Position numbers and translations under genes: made by a program. From contig JAJPZA010000025.1 in the NCBI GenBank assembly GCA_021204625.1, forward strand, positions 1 to 64,000: 64,000 bases of DNA, written 5' to 3'. Source of the stretch: Clostridia bacterium. Lineage in GTDB: Bacteria > Bacillota > Clostridia > Christensenellales > Borkfalkiaceae. Positions 32,643 through 42,906 of this stretch are shown piece after piece; within the stretch, counting starts at the first letter, position 1, and every line of letters starts with the position of its first letter. The notes under the pieces were generated by a model. It ran no database searches and was not told where the DNA came from. It saw only the letters and a list, made by a program, of their open reading frames with translations.

Positions 32643-32921
32643 TAATTTATGCATGCGGCAAGGCATATGCCGGAAATTATGCATTCTGTCTCCTGCGATC
32701 CCGGAACGCCGGCAAGATTGGCAAGGGCAATGCACTTTGAACAGGCACCATTGCAACCATTATATTGTAAGACCGGCAAAGCATGTAGAGCTGCCCGGGT
32801 GAAATGAAATTTTGCTCCGGCCGGCAATTTATATGTAAAAGGGGGCTCTAAAATGTGGTCAAAAGGAAAGTTTTGTGGTATCATGCTATTATAGCTATTC
32901 TTGCAAGTAAGAGGTTCAGGT

Positions 32922-34175
32922 ATGAGCAGTCTCAAGCTTACTTCGGTCAACAAGATTTTCCCCTCCGGGGTGCCCGCGCTCACGGACATCAATTTTGAGA
33001 TGGATGACCATGAGTTCATCGTGGTCGTAGGTCAGGAGAAGAGCGGCAAGTCCACGCTTGTCCGCACCATATGCGGCCTGGAGGATTCGTCCTCCGGCAC
33101 GATAGAAATGGACGGAAAGGACATCACGGGATCAGAGCCCAAGACAAGGGACATGGCCGTTGTGTTCAGGGGAGACAGCCTCTTCCCCGGCGACACAATC
33201 TTTGACAACCTCGGATACGGGTTAAAGGTAAGGAAGGCCCCCCAGACGCTCATAGAGGAGAAGGTCAAGGTGGTGTCCCAGGTTCTCGGAATCACGGATC
33301 TGCTGTACAAGAAGCCCAAGAACCTCACGGCGGCCGAAAAGCTCAAGGTGTCCATGGGCAGAGCCCTTGTGAGAGAGCCCAGGATATATCTTTTTGACGA
33401 GCCCCTCAACGGCCTGGACTCCAAGCTCCGCGCGGACATGCTCAACCTCATAATCAACCTGCAGGTCAGGACCAAAGGGTCATTCATATACGCCACAAGG
33501 AACCTGCAGGATGCCCTGGCGATTGGCACAAGGCTTGTGGTCATGCGCGAGGGATTCATTCAGCAGATAGACACTCCGGCAAACCTCTATGATTATCCCG
33601 CAAACACGTACGTGGCCTTCTATATAGGCGAGCCCACCATGAATCTCATATTCGGCGCCCAGCTGGTTTCCACAGAGGACGGCGGAGTGGCCGTGAAAGG
33701 AGACTTCGGCAGCATCCCCGTAAGCGCAAAGACAAAGGCAAGGATAGAAAACCTCAAGGATTACCTGGACAAGGGTAGGAAAGTTGTTTTAGGCATCCGT
33801 CCGGAGGACACGCAGATAGTGGAAGAGGGAGGCTATTTCTCCGGCAAGGTCAGCGAGAACAATTACGCCGGAAACGCCATATACACTGAGATCAATGCAG
33901 GACGCAGCGTGCTGCTTGTGAAGTTCAAGGAAGTGGGAACGGACTGGAACGGAGACATTACGGACGGCACTCCCGTGAAGGACCATGACGTGCAGGTTAA
34001 AGCTGACACGGATCATCTGTATCTTTTTGACGGCGAGACAAGGCTCACAATCCTCGCAAAGGATGAAGGGTACCAGAAGACTTCCCACAAGGACGCGGAC
34101 AGGATGCCAAAGTCCTACCTCGAGGAGCGCGAGATATTGAAGGAGCTTGCTCCCAAGAAGAAAAAGAAGAAGTGA
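32922..34175 (+). CDS. MsmK/UgpC-like ABC ATPase with degenerate catalytic motifs
   Basis: Walker A GQEKSGKST, Walker B IYLFDEPLNGLD retained; C-terminal regulatory domain present; Q-loop VFRG, signature LTAAEKLKV, H-loop ATRNLQDA. Confidence 0.9.
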   Translation: MSSLKLTSVNKIFPSGVPALTDINFEMDDHEFIVVVGQEKSGKSTLVRTICGLEDSSSGTIEMDGKDITGSEPKTRDMAVVFRGDSLFPGDTIFDNLGYGLKVRKAPQTLIEEKVKVVSQVLGITDLLYKKPKNLTAAEKLKVSMGRALVREPRIYLFDEPLNGLDSKLRADMLNLIINLQVRTKGSFIYATRNLQDALAIGTRLVVMREGFIQQIDTPANLYDYPANTYVAFYIGEPTMNLIFGAQLVSTEDGGVAVKGDFGSIPVSAKTKARIENLKDYLDKGRKVVLGIRPEDTQIVEEGGYFSGKVSENNYAGNAIYTEINAGRSVLLVKFKEVGTDWNGDITDGTPVKDHDVQVKADTDHLYLFDGETRLTILAKDEGYQKTSHKDADRMPKSYLEEREILKELAPKKKKKK

Positions 34176-34278
34176 TTCTTTCCCGCAGTGAAACAGCGGG
34201 AGAAAACAGATAATTTGGTTTCAATCCGGCTGCAGCATCATATTCCTCTTGTTGTATCGCCGGATTTTTCATGAACGG

Positions 34279-35142
34279 ATGGAAATTTTCACGGATTCGC
34301 TGCTGGACACGGTGAACGTCCTGCCATTTCTATTTGTGGTGTACATACTCATTGAGATAATAGAGAACAGGACAGCCCTTCTTAGCAGCAGGAAAGTCAT
34401 GCAGGGATACATAGCTCCCGTCGTAGGAGCCGCCACAGGCCTTGTGCCTCAGTGCGGCTTTTCTGTCATGGCCGCAAAACTGTATGACTCCGGCATCATC
34501 CGCACCGGCACCATCCTTGCCGTATTCATCTCGACCTCAGACGAGGCCCTCGTGGTCCTTTTGGGGGACAGCGAGGGAGCAAAAGCCGTCCTGCCGCTGC
34601 TTGCAGTGAAGTTTGTCTTCGCCCTCATAGTGGGCTACGCCGCCAACTTCATCCTCCGCAAGGAGACCCTGCAGGAGATGCCGGTAGAGCATTTCGTGCA
34701 TCCCCGCCTCACAGCAGAGCCGGATGAAGGGAATGTGTACAATTATCTGGTCACGCCTCTGTGGCAGGCCGTAAAGATTGCCTTCTGGCTGCTTGTTGTG
34801 AACATCGCCTTCGGCTACATAATCCAGGCAATAGGGGAGGAGACCATAGCCTCGTCCTTCATAGGAGGCCCGTACGTCCAGCCAATAGTCACCGCCCTCG
34901 TAGGCCTGATCCCCACATGCGCTTCCAGCGTAATAATTACCGGAGCGTACGTGAACGGGGGGATACTTTTCGGCTCCATGGTAGCAGGCCTCTGCTGCAA
35001 CGCCGGGCTCGGTCTTGTGGTCCTTTTATCCAACGGCAAGAAGATCCGCAGGAACATAATCTTAATCGTAATCCTGTACATTACGGCCATCCTGGCGGGT
35101 ATCATAGTGAACGCCATAATGGTGGCCGCAGGCTGGGCATAA
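34279..35142 (+). CDS. Putative metal exporter / ArsP_2-like 10-TM permease
   Basis: VVGAATGLVPQCGFSVMAAKLYDSGIIRTGTILAVFISTSDEALVVLL...ALVGLIPTCASSVIITGAYV duplicated-half architecture. Confidence 0.75.
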   Translation: MEIFTDSLLDTVNVLPFLFVVYILIEIIENRTALLSSRKVMQGYIAPVVGAATGLVPQCGFSVMAAKLYDSGIIRTGTILAVFISTSDEALVVLLGDSEGAKAVLPLLAVKFVFALIVGYAANFILRKETLQEMPVEHFVHPRLTAEPDEGNVYNYLVTPLWQAVKIAFWLLVVNIAFGYIIQAIGEETIASSFIGGPYVQPIVTALVGLIPTCASSVIITGAYVNGGILFGSMVAGLCCNAGLGLVVLLSNGKKIRRNIILIVILYITAILAGIIVNAIMVAAGWA

Positions 35143-35151
35143 TCCCAAAAC

Positions 35152-35580
35152 ATGCCGCATATGCAAGATCCAGCGCCCACGGCAAACTCCATACTGATAT
35201 CCATACGCCCGGAATACCTCCGGGCTGTTTTAAACGGCACAAAGGCCTGCGAGCACCGGCACACAGCGCCAAAAAAGCCTGCATCCCGGGAGACGTCTCC
35301 GGCAAAACGCGTAGCTGGGGAAGCAGAGATAACTGAGATCCTGGAGCTTTCCGTGCAGAAGCTGTGGGAGAAGACGAAGGATATTGGGGGCCTATCGGAG
35401 GCTGCATATCTGCAGTATTTCCACGGCAGGACTACCGGATATGCCATAATGCTGGGAAAGGTTACGGCATACATGGAGCCTGTCCCACTAGAGAGCTTAG
35501 GGGTAGCCAGGATCCCGCAGTCCTGGATGTATTTGGGAGCACCGGCCGATTGCAAGGTGTACATTGCAATTAGCCGCTAA
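35152..35580 (+). CDS. ASCH/PUA-like domain protein
   Basis: ILISIRPEYLRAVLNGTKACEHRH...VAGEAEITEILELSVQKLWEKTKDIGGLSEAAYLQYFHGRTTGYAIMLGKVTAYMEP. Confidence 0.75.
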   Translation: MPHMQDPAPTANSILISIRPEYLRAVLNGTKACEHRHTAPKKPASRETSPAKRVAGEAEITEILELSVQKLWEKTKDIGGLSEAAYLQYFHGRTTGYAIMLGKVTAYMEPVPLESLGVARIPQSWMYLGAPADCKVYIAISR

Positions 35581-35693
35581 GACATATAATCTGGTTATAG
35601 CTGGCACATATACAGCTCTTTTCTCGGCGGCCGGATTTGCCGGTAGGAGGGAACGGAGGCATCTGCGTCATTAAGGGGCGTGCGGAGGGGATT

Positions 35694-36889
35694 ATGTACA
35701 CTATACTGATAGTAATCATAAATCTCACGTTCATAAGCCTGGGGCTCCCGGACACACTGCTTGGCAGCGCGTGGTCTGTAATGTGCGGGGACCTTGCGGT
35801 GCCTCTGTCATATATGGGCATCATAACCATGATAATCTCTGCCGGGACGGTCATATCCAGCCTGTTTGCAGGGGTGGTTGTTAGGAAGGCTGGCACCAGA
35901 GGAGTGGTGGCCATTAGCGTCTTTCTAACCGCTGTGGCTATGTTTGGCTTCGCCTTCTCCGGGGCATTCTGGCACCTGTGCCTGTGGGCAATCCCGTACG
36001 GCTTCGGAGCAGGGGCCATAGACTCCGCCCTCAACAATTACGTGGCCTTGCATTACTCCTCACGGCATATGAGCTGGCTGCACTGCTTCTGGGGAGTGGG
36101 GACCATAATTAGCCCCATCATAATGAGCTGGAGCCTCACCATCTCATCCTGGCACGGCGGGTACTTCATTGTGGCCCTCATACAGTCCGTTATAGTCATT
36201 GTGCTTCTATGCAGCATAAGGCTGTGGAAGGGCAAAAAGAAGCCGGTCGCAGAAGATAAGACGGAAGAGCAGGAAGATCTCAAGCCCAACGGCCTTTTAA
36301 AGGCCATCCGGAGCAAAGGGGCCATTGCGGTGTCTCTTGCTTTCTTTGTATACAGCGCCGTGGAGAGCACGGCAGGATATTGGGCAAGCAGCTATCTCGT
36401 GTCCTTTCGCGGAGTGGAAGTGGAGACAGCGGCCGCGTGCGCCTCGCTGTATTACATAGGCATAACTGTAGGCCGTTTCATATCCGGCTTCATTGCCAAC
36501 AAGATTGGGGACCGCAACTTCGTGCAGATTGGCATAGGAATCAAGGCCGCAGGCCTTGTCCTGCTGTTAATTCCCGTTGGCCCGTTCTACTGCCCTGCGC
36601 AGGACTTGTAATATTAGGCCTTGGAAGCGCGCCCGTATATCCTTGCATCACCCACGAGACCCCGGACAATTTTGGCAGGAAGAACTCACAGTCCATGATA
36701 TCCATCCAGGTTGCCGTGGCCTATGTGGGGACAACCTTCATGCCGCTTCTGTTCGGTTTCATAGCAAACGGCATAAGCATGGGCCTGTACCCTCTGTACA
36801 TGCTGCTCTTTACAGTCCTTCTGCTCCTTTTCATGGAGCTTGTAAACAGGGCATACAGGAAGAGGAAGAGCACGCTGGGGCTGCAATAG
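35694..36889 (+). CDS. MFS transporter, interrupted by an apparent frameshift near 36585-36605
   Basis: Frame 1 (35694-36611) ends ...LLLIPVGPFYCPAQDL*; homologous continuation in another frame CAGLVILGLGSAPVYPCITHETPDNFGRKNSQSMISIQVAVAYVGTTFMPLLFGF... Confidence 0.8.
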
Positions 36890-37052
36890 GGTCTGCAAGA
36901 CTGCATAACCGGCTTGTTTTGCAATTTAAGACTGTAAAGAAAAGAACCTGCCCTGCAATAGTGGACAGGTTTTTGAGTTGTTGGTCTGTATCATGCGGAG
37001 TCAGGTTTTGGCTGTAATGTACGGCTTGTAATTTTCCACAATTCCTCACAAA

Positions 37053-37160
37053 TCATTATTTTTCATAGCTTTTCATAAAGGATTAAAATTCATTATAATC
37101 ACTCATAATTCCTCATAATTTATCATATTTTCTCATAATTGCTCATAATATCTCATAATT
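37053..37160. repeat. Helically phased 10-bp repeat array, consensus NCTCATAATT
   Basis: 37101-37160: ACTCATAATT CCTCATAATT TATCATATTT TCTCATAATT GCTCATAATA TCTCATAATT; TCAT also in the same 10-bp register at 37053, 37063, 37073. Confidence 0.95.
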
Positions 37161-37163
37161 TAA

Positions 37164-37197
37164 TTGACAAATGTAATTTTGTTTTATAAAATTCATG
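37164..37197 (+). promoter_or_regulatory. Candidate sigma-70-type promoter directly downstream of the 10-bp array
   Basis: TTGACA (37164-37169), 17-bp spacer, TAAAAT; ends just upstream of ATG at 37215. Confidence 0.65.
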
Positions 37198-37214
37198 TCA
37201 AAGAGGGCTGAATA

Positions 37215-38582
37215 ATGATAGAATCTGAACAAGTTGAATTAAAGCGGCAGTATGTGGACGATATAAAGAATGAAGCCATTGGCTTTTTGAATACCAATGG
37301 CGGAGCAATTTATGTAGGGATAGATGATGATGGAACCGTAGTGGGAGTCGATAACTGTGAGAAGGTAATGGACCAGGTCAGATCGTCATTGCGCAATTCA
37401 ATCAGTCCTGACTGCGGTCTTTTTGTCACAATCTGCAGTGAGGAGATTGAGGGCAAGAACGTTGTGGTCATCAAAATCAATAAAGGCAGCCGCACACCAT
37501 ATTATATCAAGAGTATAGGACCTAAACCTTCTGGTGTATACATCAGGATTGGTTTTTCTTCAGTGCAGGCCCAGGAAGGTGAGATCCTCAAACTTATATA
37601 CAATAACTTTGTAAGCAATTATGAGACAGAACCTTCATTTGAAACTGATTTGACATTCGTTACATGCGGGAAGGCATTTGAAGAGGAAAAAGTTGATTTT
37701 TCTGATCCTAAAAAAACATCCCTTGGGATGATTAATCCTGTAACCGGAGAATATACAAATCTTGCCTACTTGTTTTCTGATCAATGCAGGTTTTCAATTA
37801 AGTGCACAGTCTTTCAGGGCAGCAATCATTCTGCTGTGCTTGACATGCAGGAGTTTAAAGGTTCTGTTCTTGATCAGATTGAAAATACATTCGCATTCGT
37901 CAAGTTATGCAACAGGAACAGATATGAGATTAAAGATACAAGAAGGATAGATCATTTTGATTACCCTGCGGAAGCTATACGCGAAGCGATAATCAATGCT
38001 GTGGCCCACCGCGAATATGGCATAATGGGTAGCAATTCTGTCAAGGTTTTCAGCGACAGGATAGAAGTTATGTCATTGGGCAACGTTGTTCCCGGCAATA
38101 CGGCTGATTTAATGAAGCATGGCCAGTCCATTCAGCGCAATCCGGGTATATGCAATGTTTTGCACAGACTTCATATGATTGAGGCTTTTGGCACAGGCAT
38201 ACCTAAAATCTTTGACATGTATGAAGAATCCGAGCGCAAACCGGAGCTTCAGTTCCTTAACGGCGGGTTCCTGATTGTTTTGCCAAATCAAAATGCGGAT
38301 TCGACAGATTCAATCCGGCAGGATGATCAGCCCTATAACCATCCGACAGGGCCTTCCGCACGGGCAGATGCCGCATCCAAAGTCAAATCGCGTGATGATA
38401 TATTGCTTGATTATTTGGCCAGTCATGACGGGATTACAAAGGAAGATGCTGCCGGTTTGTTTGCGGTAAAGCCTGCCAGAGCTTATCAGATTCTTGAAGA
38501 AATGAAGGGAACAGCACTTATAGAGAGCAGGAAAGTCGGGAACAGGAAAGTTTATTATCGCAAAACTGAACCGCAAAACTGA
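37215..38582 (+). CDS. Schlafen/AlbA_2-type putative DNA-binding, ATP-binding transcriptional regulator
   Basis: ESEQVELKRQYVDDIKNEAIGFLNTNGGAIYVGIDDDGTVVGV and HREYGIMGSNSVKVFSDRIEVMSLGNVVPG...IEAFGTGIPKI, plus C-terminal wHTH-like region. Confidence 0.88.
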   Translation: MIESEQVELKRQYVDDIKNEAIGFLNTNGGAIYVGIDDDGTVVGVDNCEKVMDQVRSSLRNSISPDCGLFVTICSEEIEGKNVVVIKINKGSRTPYYIKSIGPKPSGVYIRIGFSSVQAQEGEILKLIYNNFVSNYETEPSFETDLTFVTCGKAFEEEKVDFSDPKKTSLGMINPVTGEYTNLAYLFSDQCRFSIKCTVFQGSNHSAVLDMQEFKGSVLDQIENTFAFVKLCNRNRYEIKDTRRIDHFDYPAEAIREAIINAVAHREYGIMGSNSVKVFSDRIEVMSLGNVVPGNTADLMKHGQSIQRNPGICNVLHRLHMIEAFGTGIPKIFDMYEESERKPELQFLNGGFLIVLPNQNADSTDSIRQDDQPYNHPTGPSARADAASKVKSRDDILLDYLASHDGITKEDAAGLFAVKPARAYQILEEMKGTALIESRKVGNRKVYYRKTEPQN

Positions 38583-38785
38583 TTAAAGAAGCCGGAAAAA
38601 CGGCAATTATGTGTCATCATTTCCTTTGACTGTCCGTTTTTGCTGCTGAAAAAGGAATGGGATGCGTCACAGATAAAGGCATAAGAAGAACCTGCCCCGG
38701 ATGGGACAGGCTCTTTTTATGAGGTGATCTATGGTAATATTTCTGGGTTGGAAGGAGAAGGATCCGGGCCCTGCGTGCGCAGGTG

Positions 38786-40507
38786 TCAGGCCTTTATGAT
38801 CTCCTTTACGGCTGCCTGCATCCTTTCAAGGGCTGCCTCGGCGTCTGCCTTGTTGTTGGCCTTTACGGAGAAGTATATCTTGAGTTTGGGCTCCGTGCCG
38901 GAAGGACGGACGCAGATGAAGCTGCCGTTCTCAAGCTCGTAGTATACGCAGTTTGTAAGGGGAGAGCCGATTTCGGTCTTCTCGCCGGTTGCAAGGTCCG
39001 TGCGGATGTTCTTGGAGTAGTCGCGGACTGCGGAGACGTTGTAGATGTCGAACTTCGTGATGGGCTCGCCTTTCAGGGAATCCACTAAGGCGTTCATCTC
39101 CTTCATGGCGTTGAGACCCTTGAAGGGGATGGAAATGTTGCAGTCCAGAACGTATCCGTATGTTGCGTATATCTCCTGCAGGCGCTGGGAGACGGTCTTG
39201 CCGATGTACGTGTAGTAGCATACCATCTCGGCGAAGAGCATGGAGGCAACCACGGCGTCCTTGTCCCTTGCATGGGTTCCGCGCAGGTATCCGCAGGACT
39301 CCTCAAATCCGAAGACGTACGTGTACTTGCCGTCCTTTTCCCACTGCTTGATCTTCTCGCCTATGAACTTGAAGCCTACGGGAACCTCGAAGAGGGTTAC
39401 GCCGAATTTTGCGCATATGGCCTTGGCCATTCCGGTGGTTACGAAGGATTTAACAACCGCTGCGTTTGCGGGGAGCTCGTTCTCATCCTTGAGTCTGTTG
39501 AGTATGTAGTCCAGAAGAAGGATTCCCACCTGGTTTCCGGAGAGGGACTCGAACTCGCCGGCCTTGTTCTTTACAACGACTCCGAGACGGTCGCAGTCCG
39601 GGTCCGTGCCGAACACTGCATCCGCGCCGATGCGCTTCGCATACTCTATGCCCATTGAAAGGGTTTCCTTGAACTCGGGGTTGGGAACGGCAACAGTGGA
39701 GAACTCCGTGTCCGGATCTTTCTGCTCCTCAACAACCGTCACGTTGAGGCCTATCTTTGAAAGGATAGTGGTTACGGGAATGTAGCCGGAGCCGTGGACG
39801 GGAGTGTATACGATGGAAAGGTCCTTGCCGCAGGCTTTCACTGCCTTCTTGGAAAGGGTGAGCTTTGTGAGCTCCTTGTAATATGCCTTGTCCACCTTGG
39901 CGGGCATCTCCTTGACGAACTCTGCCTTCTGCTCCGGAGTGGGAACGGGGGCTCCAAGGAAGTCTGTCTGCTTTTTGATGAAGTCCACAACGACGGCCGT
40001 GTCCTCCGGGCTCATCTGGGCGCCGTCCTCGCCGTACACCTTGTATCCGTTGTAGATCTTGGGGTTGTGGGAGGCCGTGACCATAATGCCAGCTATGGTT
40101 CCCATATAGCGGACTGAGAAGGAGAGCATGGGAACGGGATGAACGACGTCAAAGACATAGGACGTGATGCCGTTTGCGGCCAGAACGTCCGCGGCGGCGC
40201 GGGCGAACACTTCGCTCTTGCGCCTTGTATCGTATGAGATGGCGACGCCCCTTTCCATGGCCTCGGGGCCGAGTGTCTTGATGAACTGGGCAAGGCCCTG
40301 CGTGGCTCTCATCACGGTATAGATGTTCATCTTGTTGGTGCCGTATCCGATGACTCCTCTCATTCCTGCCGTGCCGAACTCCAGCTCCGCTCCGAAGCTG
40401 TATTCTATTTCGCTCTCATTGTCCTTGATGCTTTCCAGTTCCTGTCTTCCCTCTTCATTGAGGCGCTTGTCATTAAGCCAGGACTCATATGTGTCTTTGT
40501 AACTCAT
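38786..40507 (-). CDS. Phosphoglucomutase/phosphomannomutase family (phospho-sugar mutase)
   Basis: ELEFGTAGMRGVIGYGTNKMN, GIMVTASHNPKIYNGYKVYG, GTDPDCDRLGVV, CVRPSGTEPKLKIYFSV; start MSYKDTYESW. Confidence 0.95.
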   Translation of the reverse strand: MSYKDTYESWLNDKRLNEEGRQELESIKDNESEIEYSFGAELEFGTAGMRGVIGYGTNKMNIYTVMRATQGLAQFIKTLGPEAMERGVAISYDTRRKSEVFARAAADVLAANGITSYVFDVVHPVPMLSFSVRYMGTIAGIMVTASHNPKIYNGYKVYGEDGAQMSPEDTAVVVDFIKKQTDFLGAPVPTPEQKAEFVKEMPAKVDKAYYKELTKLTLSKKAVKACGKDLSIVYTPVHGSGYIPVTTILSKIGLNVTVVEEQKDPDTEFSTVAVPNPEFKETLSMGIEYAKRIGADAVFGTDPDCDRLGVVVKNKAGEFESLSGNQVGILLLDYILNRLKDENELPANAAVVKSFVTTGMAKAICAKFGVTLFEVPVGFKFIGEKIKQWEKDGKYTYVFGFEESCGYLRGTHARDKDAVVASMLFAEMVCYYTYIGKTVSQRLQEIYATYGYVLDCNISIPFKGLNAMKEMNALVDSLKGEPITKFDIYNVSAVRDYSKNIRTDLATGEKTEIGSPLTNCVYYELENGSFICVRPSGTEPKLKIYFSVKANNKADAEAALERMQAAVKEIIKA

Positions 40508-40910
40508 CACATGCTCCTTTATATGCATAACTTTCATAACGCCGGCATGCGCCTGCCTTTCCGGCAGCCGTACATCAGCCCGCGTTCCAGAGCTTGCGCA
40601 GCCGTAACACACGGCTGCGGGACATTTTCCTGCCCACGGAACACAGCCTACATTATAATGAGAAAACGGGGTTTTGTAAAGGACATGCGCTGGAATTCAA
40701 GCCGGATTTCATGCCATTTTTACAATTTCGTGACAATTGCCCCAAGCCCGAAGCCCGCAATCTCTTGTAAAACAGTTTCCCCGCATGGTATAATATTCCC
40801 AATAGGCGCCCCTGCGGAACGGCTTGATTCCAGACCGCACAGCGGTGCGCATGAAGGGAAGAGTGGTGCAAAACAAAAGCAGGGCCGTTTTTGAGGGCCT
40901 TGGGAGAGAC

Positions 40911-41774
40911 ATGGAAAAGAAGAGAATAGAAGGGCAGCGCTTCGGCGAGGAGAGAGCCCTGTACAACATGACAGGCCTGGACCTGTACAAATGCTCATTT
41001 GAAGGGGAGGAGGACGGAGAGTCTGCCATAAAGGAATGCACGGCCGTCACGGCCGAGGAATGCACATTTCTGCTCCGCTATCCCCTGTGGCACACAGACG
41101 GCATGACCCTGGACAAATGCTGCATGTCCAGGGACTGCAGGGCCGCCATCTGGTACAGCAGCGGCATCCGCATCACGGACACGAAGATGTACGGCATAAA
41201 GGCAGTCCGCGAGTGCAGGGACATTTACCTTTCCGGATGCGACATCATCTCCCCGGAGTTCGGTTGGAGAAGCGGGCCATTCACCGTTGAGAACTGCTCA
41301 ATAGATTCGGAATATGCCTTTTTCGAGGCCTGGGACGTGCATGCCAAAGGCTTAAAGCTCACGGGCAAATACACCTTCCAGTACGTGAAGGGCGGAGAGT
41401 TCTCAAACTGTTTCTTTGACACCAAGGACGCCTTCTGGCACTCCGAGGGCCTCACCGTCCGGGACAGCGTCATAAAGGGCGAATACCTCGGCTGGTATTC
41501 CAAAAATCTCACGCTCATAAACTGCGACATAGAGGGCACCCAGCCCCTTTGCTACTGCCAGGGTCTGAGACTCATCAACTGCCGCATGAAGGGCTGCGAC
41601 TTCACCTTTGAATACAGCGAAGTGGAGGCGGATGTCCGGGGCGAGATCCTGTCCGTGAAGAACGTAATCTCCGGCACCGTTACCGCGGACGGATACGGCG
41701 AAGTGATGCGCACGGAGGACTCCAAATACGAGCCCAGGGCTAAAATCATAATCCGGGGCAAAGGGGAAGTGTAA
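40911..41774 (+). CDS. DUF3737 family right-handed beta-helix-like protein
   Basis: QRFGEERALYNMTGLDLYKCSFEGEEDGESAIKE...LRYPLWHTDGMTLDKC. Confidence 0.85.
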   Translation: MEKKRIEGQRFGEERALYNMTGLDLYKCSFEGEEDGESAIKECTAVTAEECTFLLRYPLWHTDGMTLDKCCMSRDCRAAIWYSSGIRITDTKMYGIKAVRECRDIYLSGCDIISPEFGWRSGPFTVENCSIDSEYAFFEAWDVHAKGLKLTGKYTFQYVKGGEFSNCFFDTKDAFWHSEGLTVRDSVIKGEYLGWYSKNLTLINCDIEGTQPLCYCQGLRLINCRMKGCDFTFEYSEVEADVRGEILSVKNVISGTVTADGYGEVMRTEDSKYEPRAKIIIRGKGEV

Positions 41775-41902
41775 TCCCGTCCGGACCGACACACGGAGGA
41801 CCGGCCCAGAACTGAAACGGCCCAAACAGATCACACGCGTGAAACATAAAAGGCTCTGCCATATGGCGGAGCCTTTTGGATTTTCCGTGTTTTTTGCAAG
41901 CT

Positions 41903-42895
41903 TTATCTGGTGTGGTCATCTCCGTGGTCTTCCTCGCCGCGGAAGAACTCCTCCTTGGTGGGAACATGCTCTTTCTTGTACTCTATCATTGAATCCGGGC
42001 CTATGGAGTAGGTTATGCGCTCGCGGTCATGGTATGCGACCATCTGGAAGCAGAGCAGAAAAACGTAGCTCCCGGGGATTGTGATGAGGAGCCCTACGCC
42101 GAGGGTTGAGATGGCGGCCAGGACGTTGACGCTGAAGATGATGAGCACGATTATGACATAGTTCGCAAGCATGTTCATTGTCTGCTTGTTCTTTCTGGAG
42201 AAGGTGTACTTGATGGCTTCGCGCTGGTTCATGGTGCCTCTTGTGAGGGAGGGAATCCAGTCCGAAGAGAATGTCATCTGGACGGCTATGGCGAATACAA
42301 GGACGGCCGTGAAGATGAAGATTGCCAGAAGAAGAGGAAGAACGCTGTTCACCACAAGCAAGTACAGGAGCCAGAACATTACGGCGGACACGAGGATTTC
42401 ATAGATGAATGAAAGCGGCACGTATATCAGGCTGTATATGGCGGACTTGCGGAAGCAGCGGATGGTGGTGGCAAAGAAATGGTCGTCCACGCGCATGGAC
42501 ATCTTGTCCGCAATGCACTGGCCGGCGCCGTAATTGCAGAGGGAGGTTATCCACTTGGATATGAGATGGACGACGGCTATGAGAACCGCGGTGAGGACTA
42601 TGTTGCCTACAGAGCTGGTCAGAAGTTCCATGAAGTCCGAATAAGCCGTCTTGATGGCTTCCACGATGTCCGGCATGCTGGAGATGTCTCCGGAGAATAT
42701 GGCGTTGAATATGTCCTTTATGTACTGGATGATTTCCGTGAGGGCGTCCGACTGCAGCAGCTTGGCGACGGCGGGGTACACGCAGAAATAGTATAAGACG
42801 CCGAAAATCACCCATATGACAATCCTGAACAGCAGCTGCTTGAATATCAGCGAGAAGTTGTCCACCAGAACGTGGCACGAGTGCTTGAATTTCAT
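41903..42895 (-). CDS. Hypothetical multi-TM membrane protein
   Basis: 330-aa ORF, 5-6 hydrophobic segments, no recognised family. Confidence 0.75.
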   Translation of the reverse strand: MKFKHSCHVLVDNFSLIFKQLLFRIVIWVIFGVLYYFCVYPAVAKLLQSDALTEIIQYIKDIFNAIFSGDISSMPDIVEAIKTAYSDFMELLTSSVGNIVLTAVLIAVVHLISKWITSLCNYGAGQCIADKMSMRVDDHFFATTIRCFRKSAIYSLIYVPLSFIYEILVSAVMFWLLYLLVVNSVLPLLLAIFIFTAVLVFAIAVQMTFSSDWIPSLTRGTMNQREAIKYTFSRKNKQTMNMLANYVIIVLIIFSVNVLAAISTLGVGLLITIPGSYVFLLCFQMVAYHDRERITYSIGPDSMIEYKKEHVPTKEEFFRGEEDHGDDHTR

Positions 42896-42906
42896 ACTTT
42901 CCTCAA

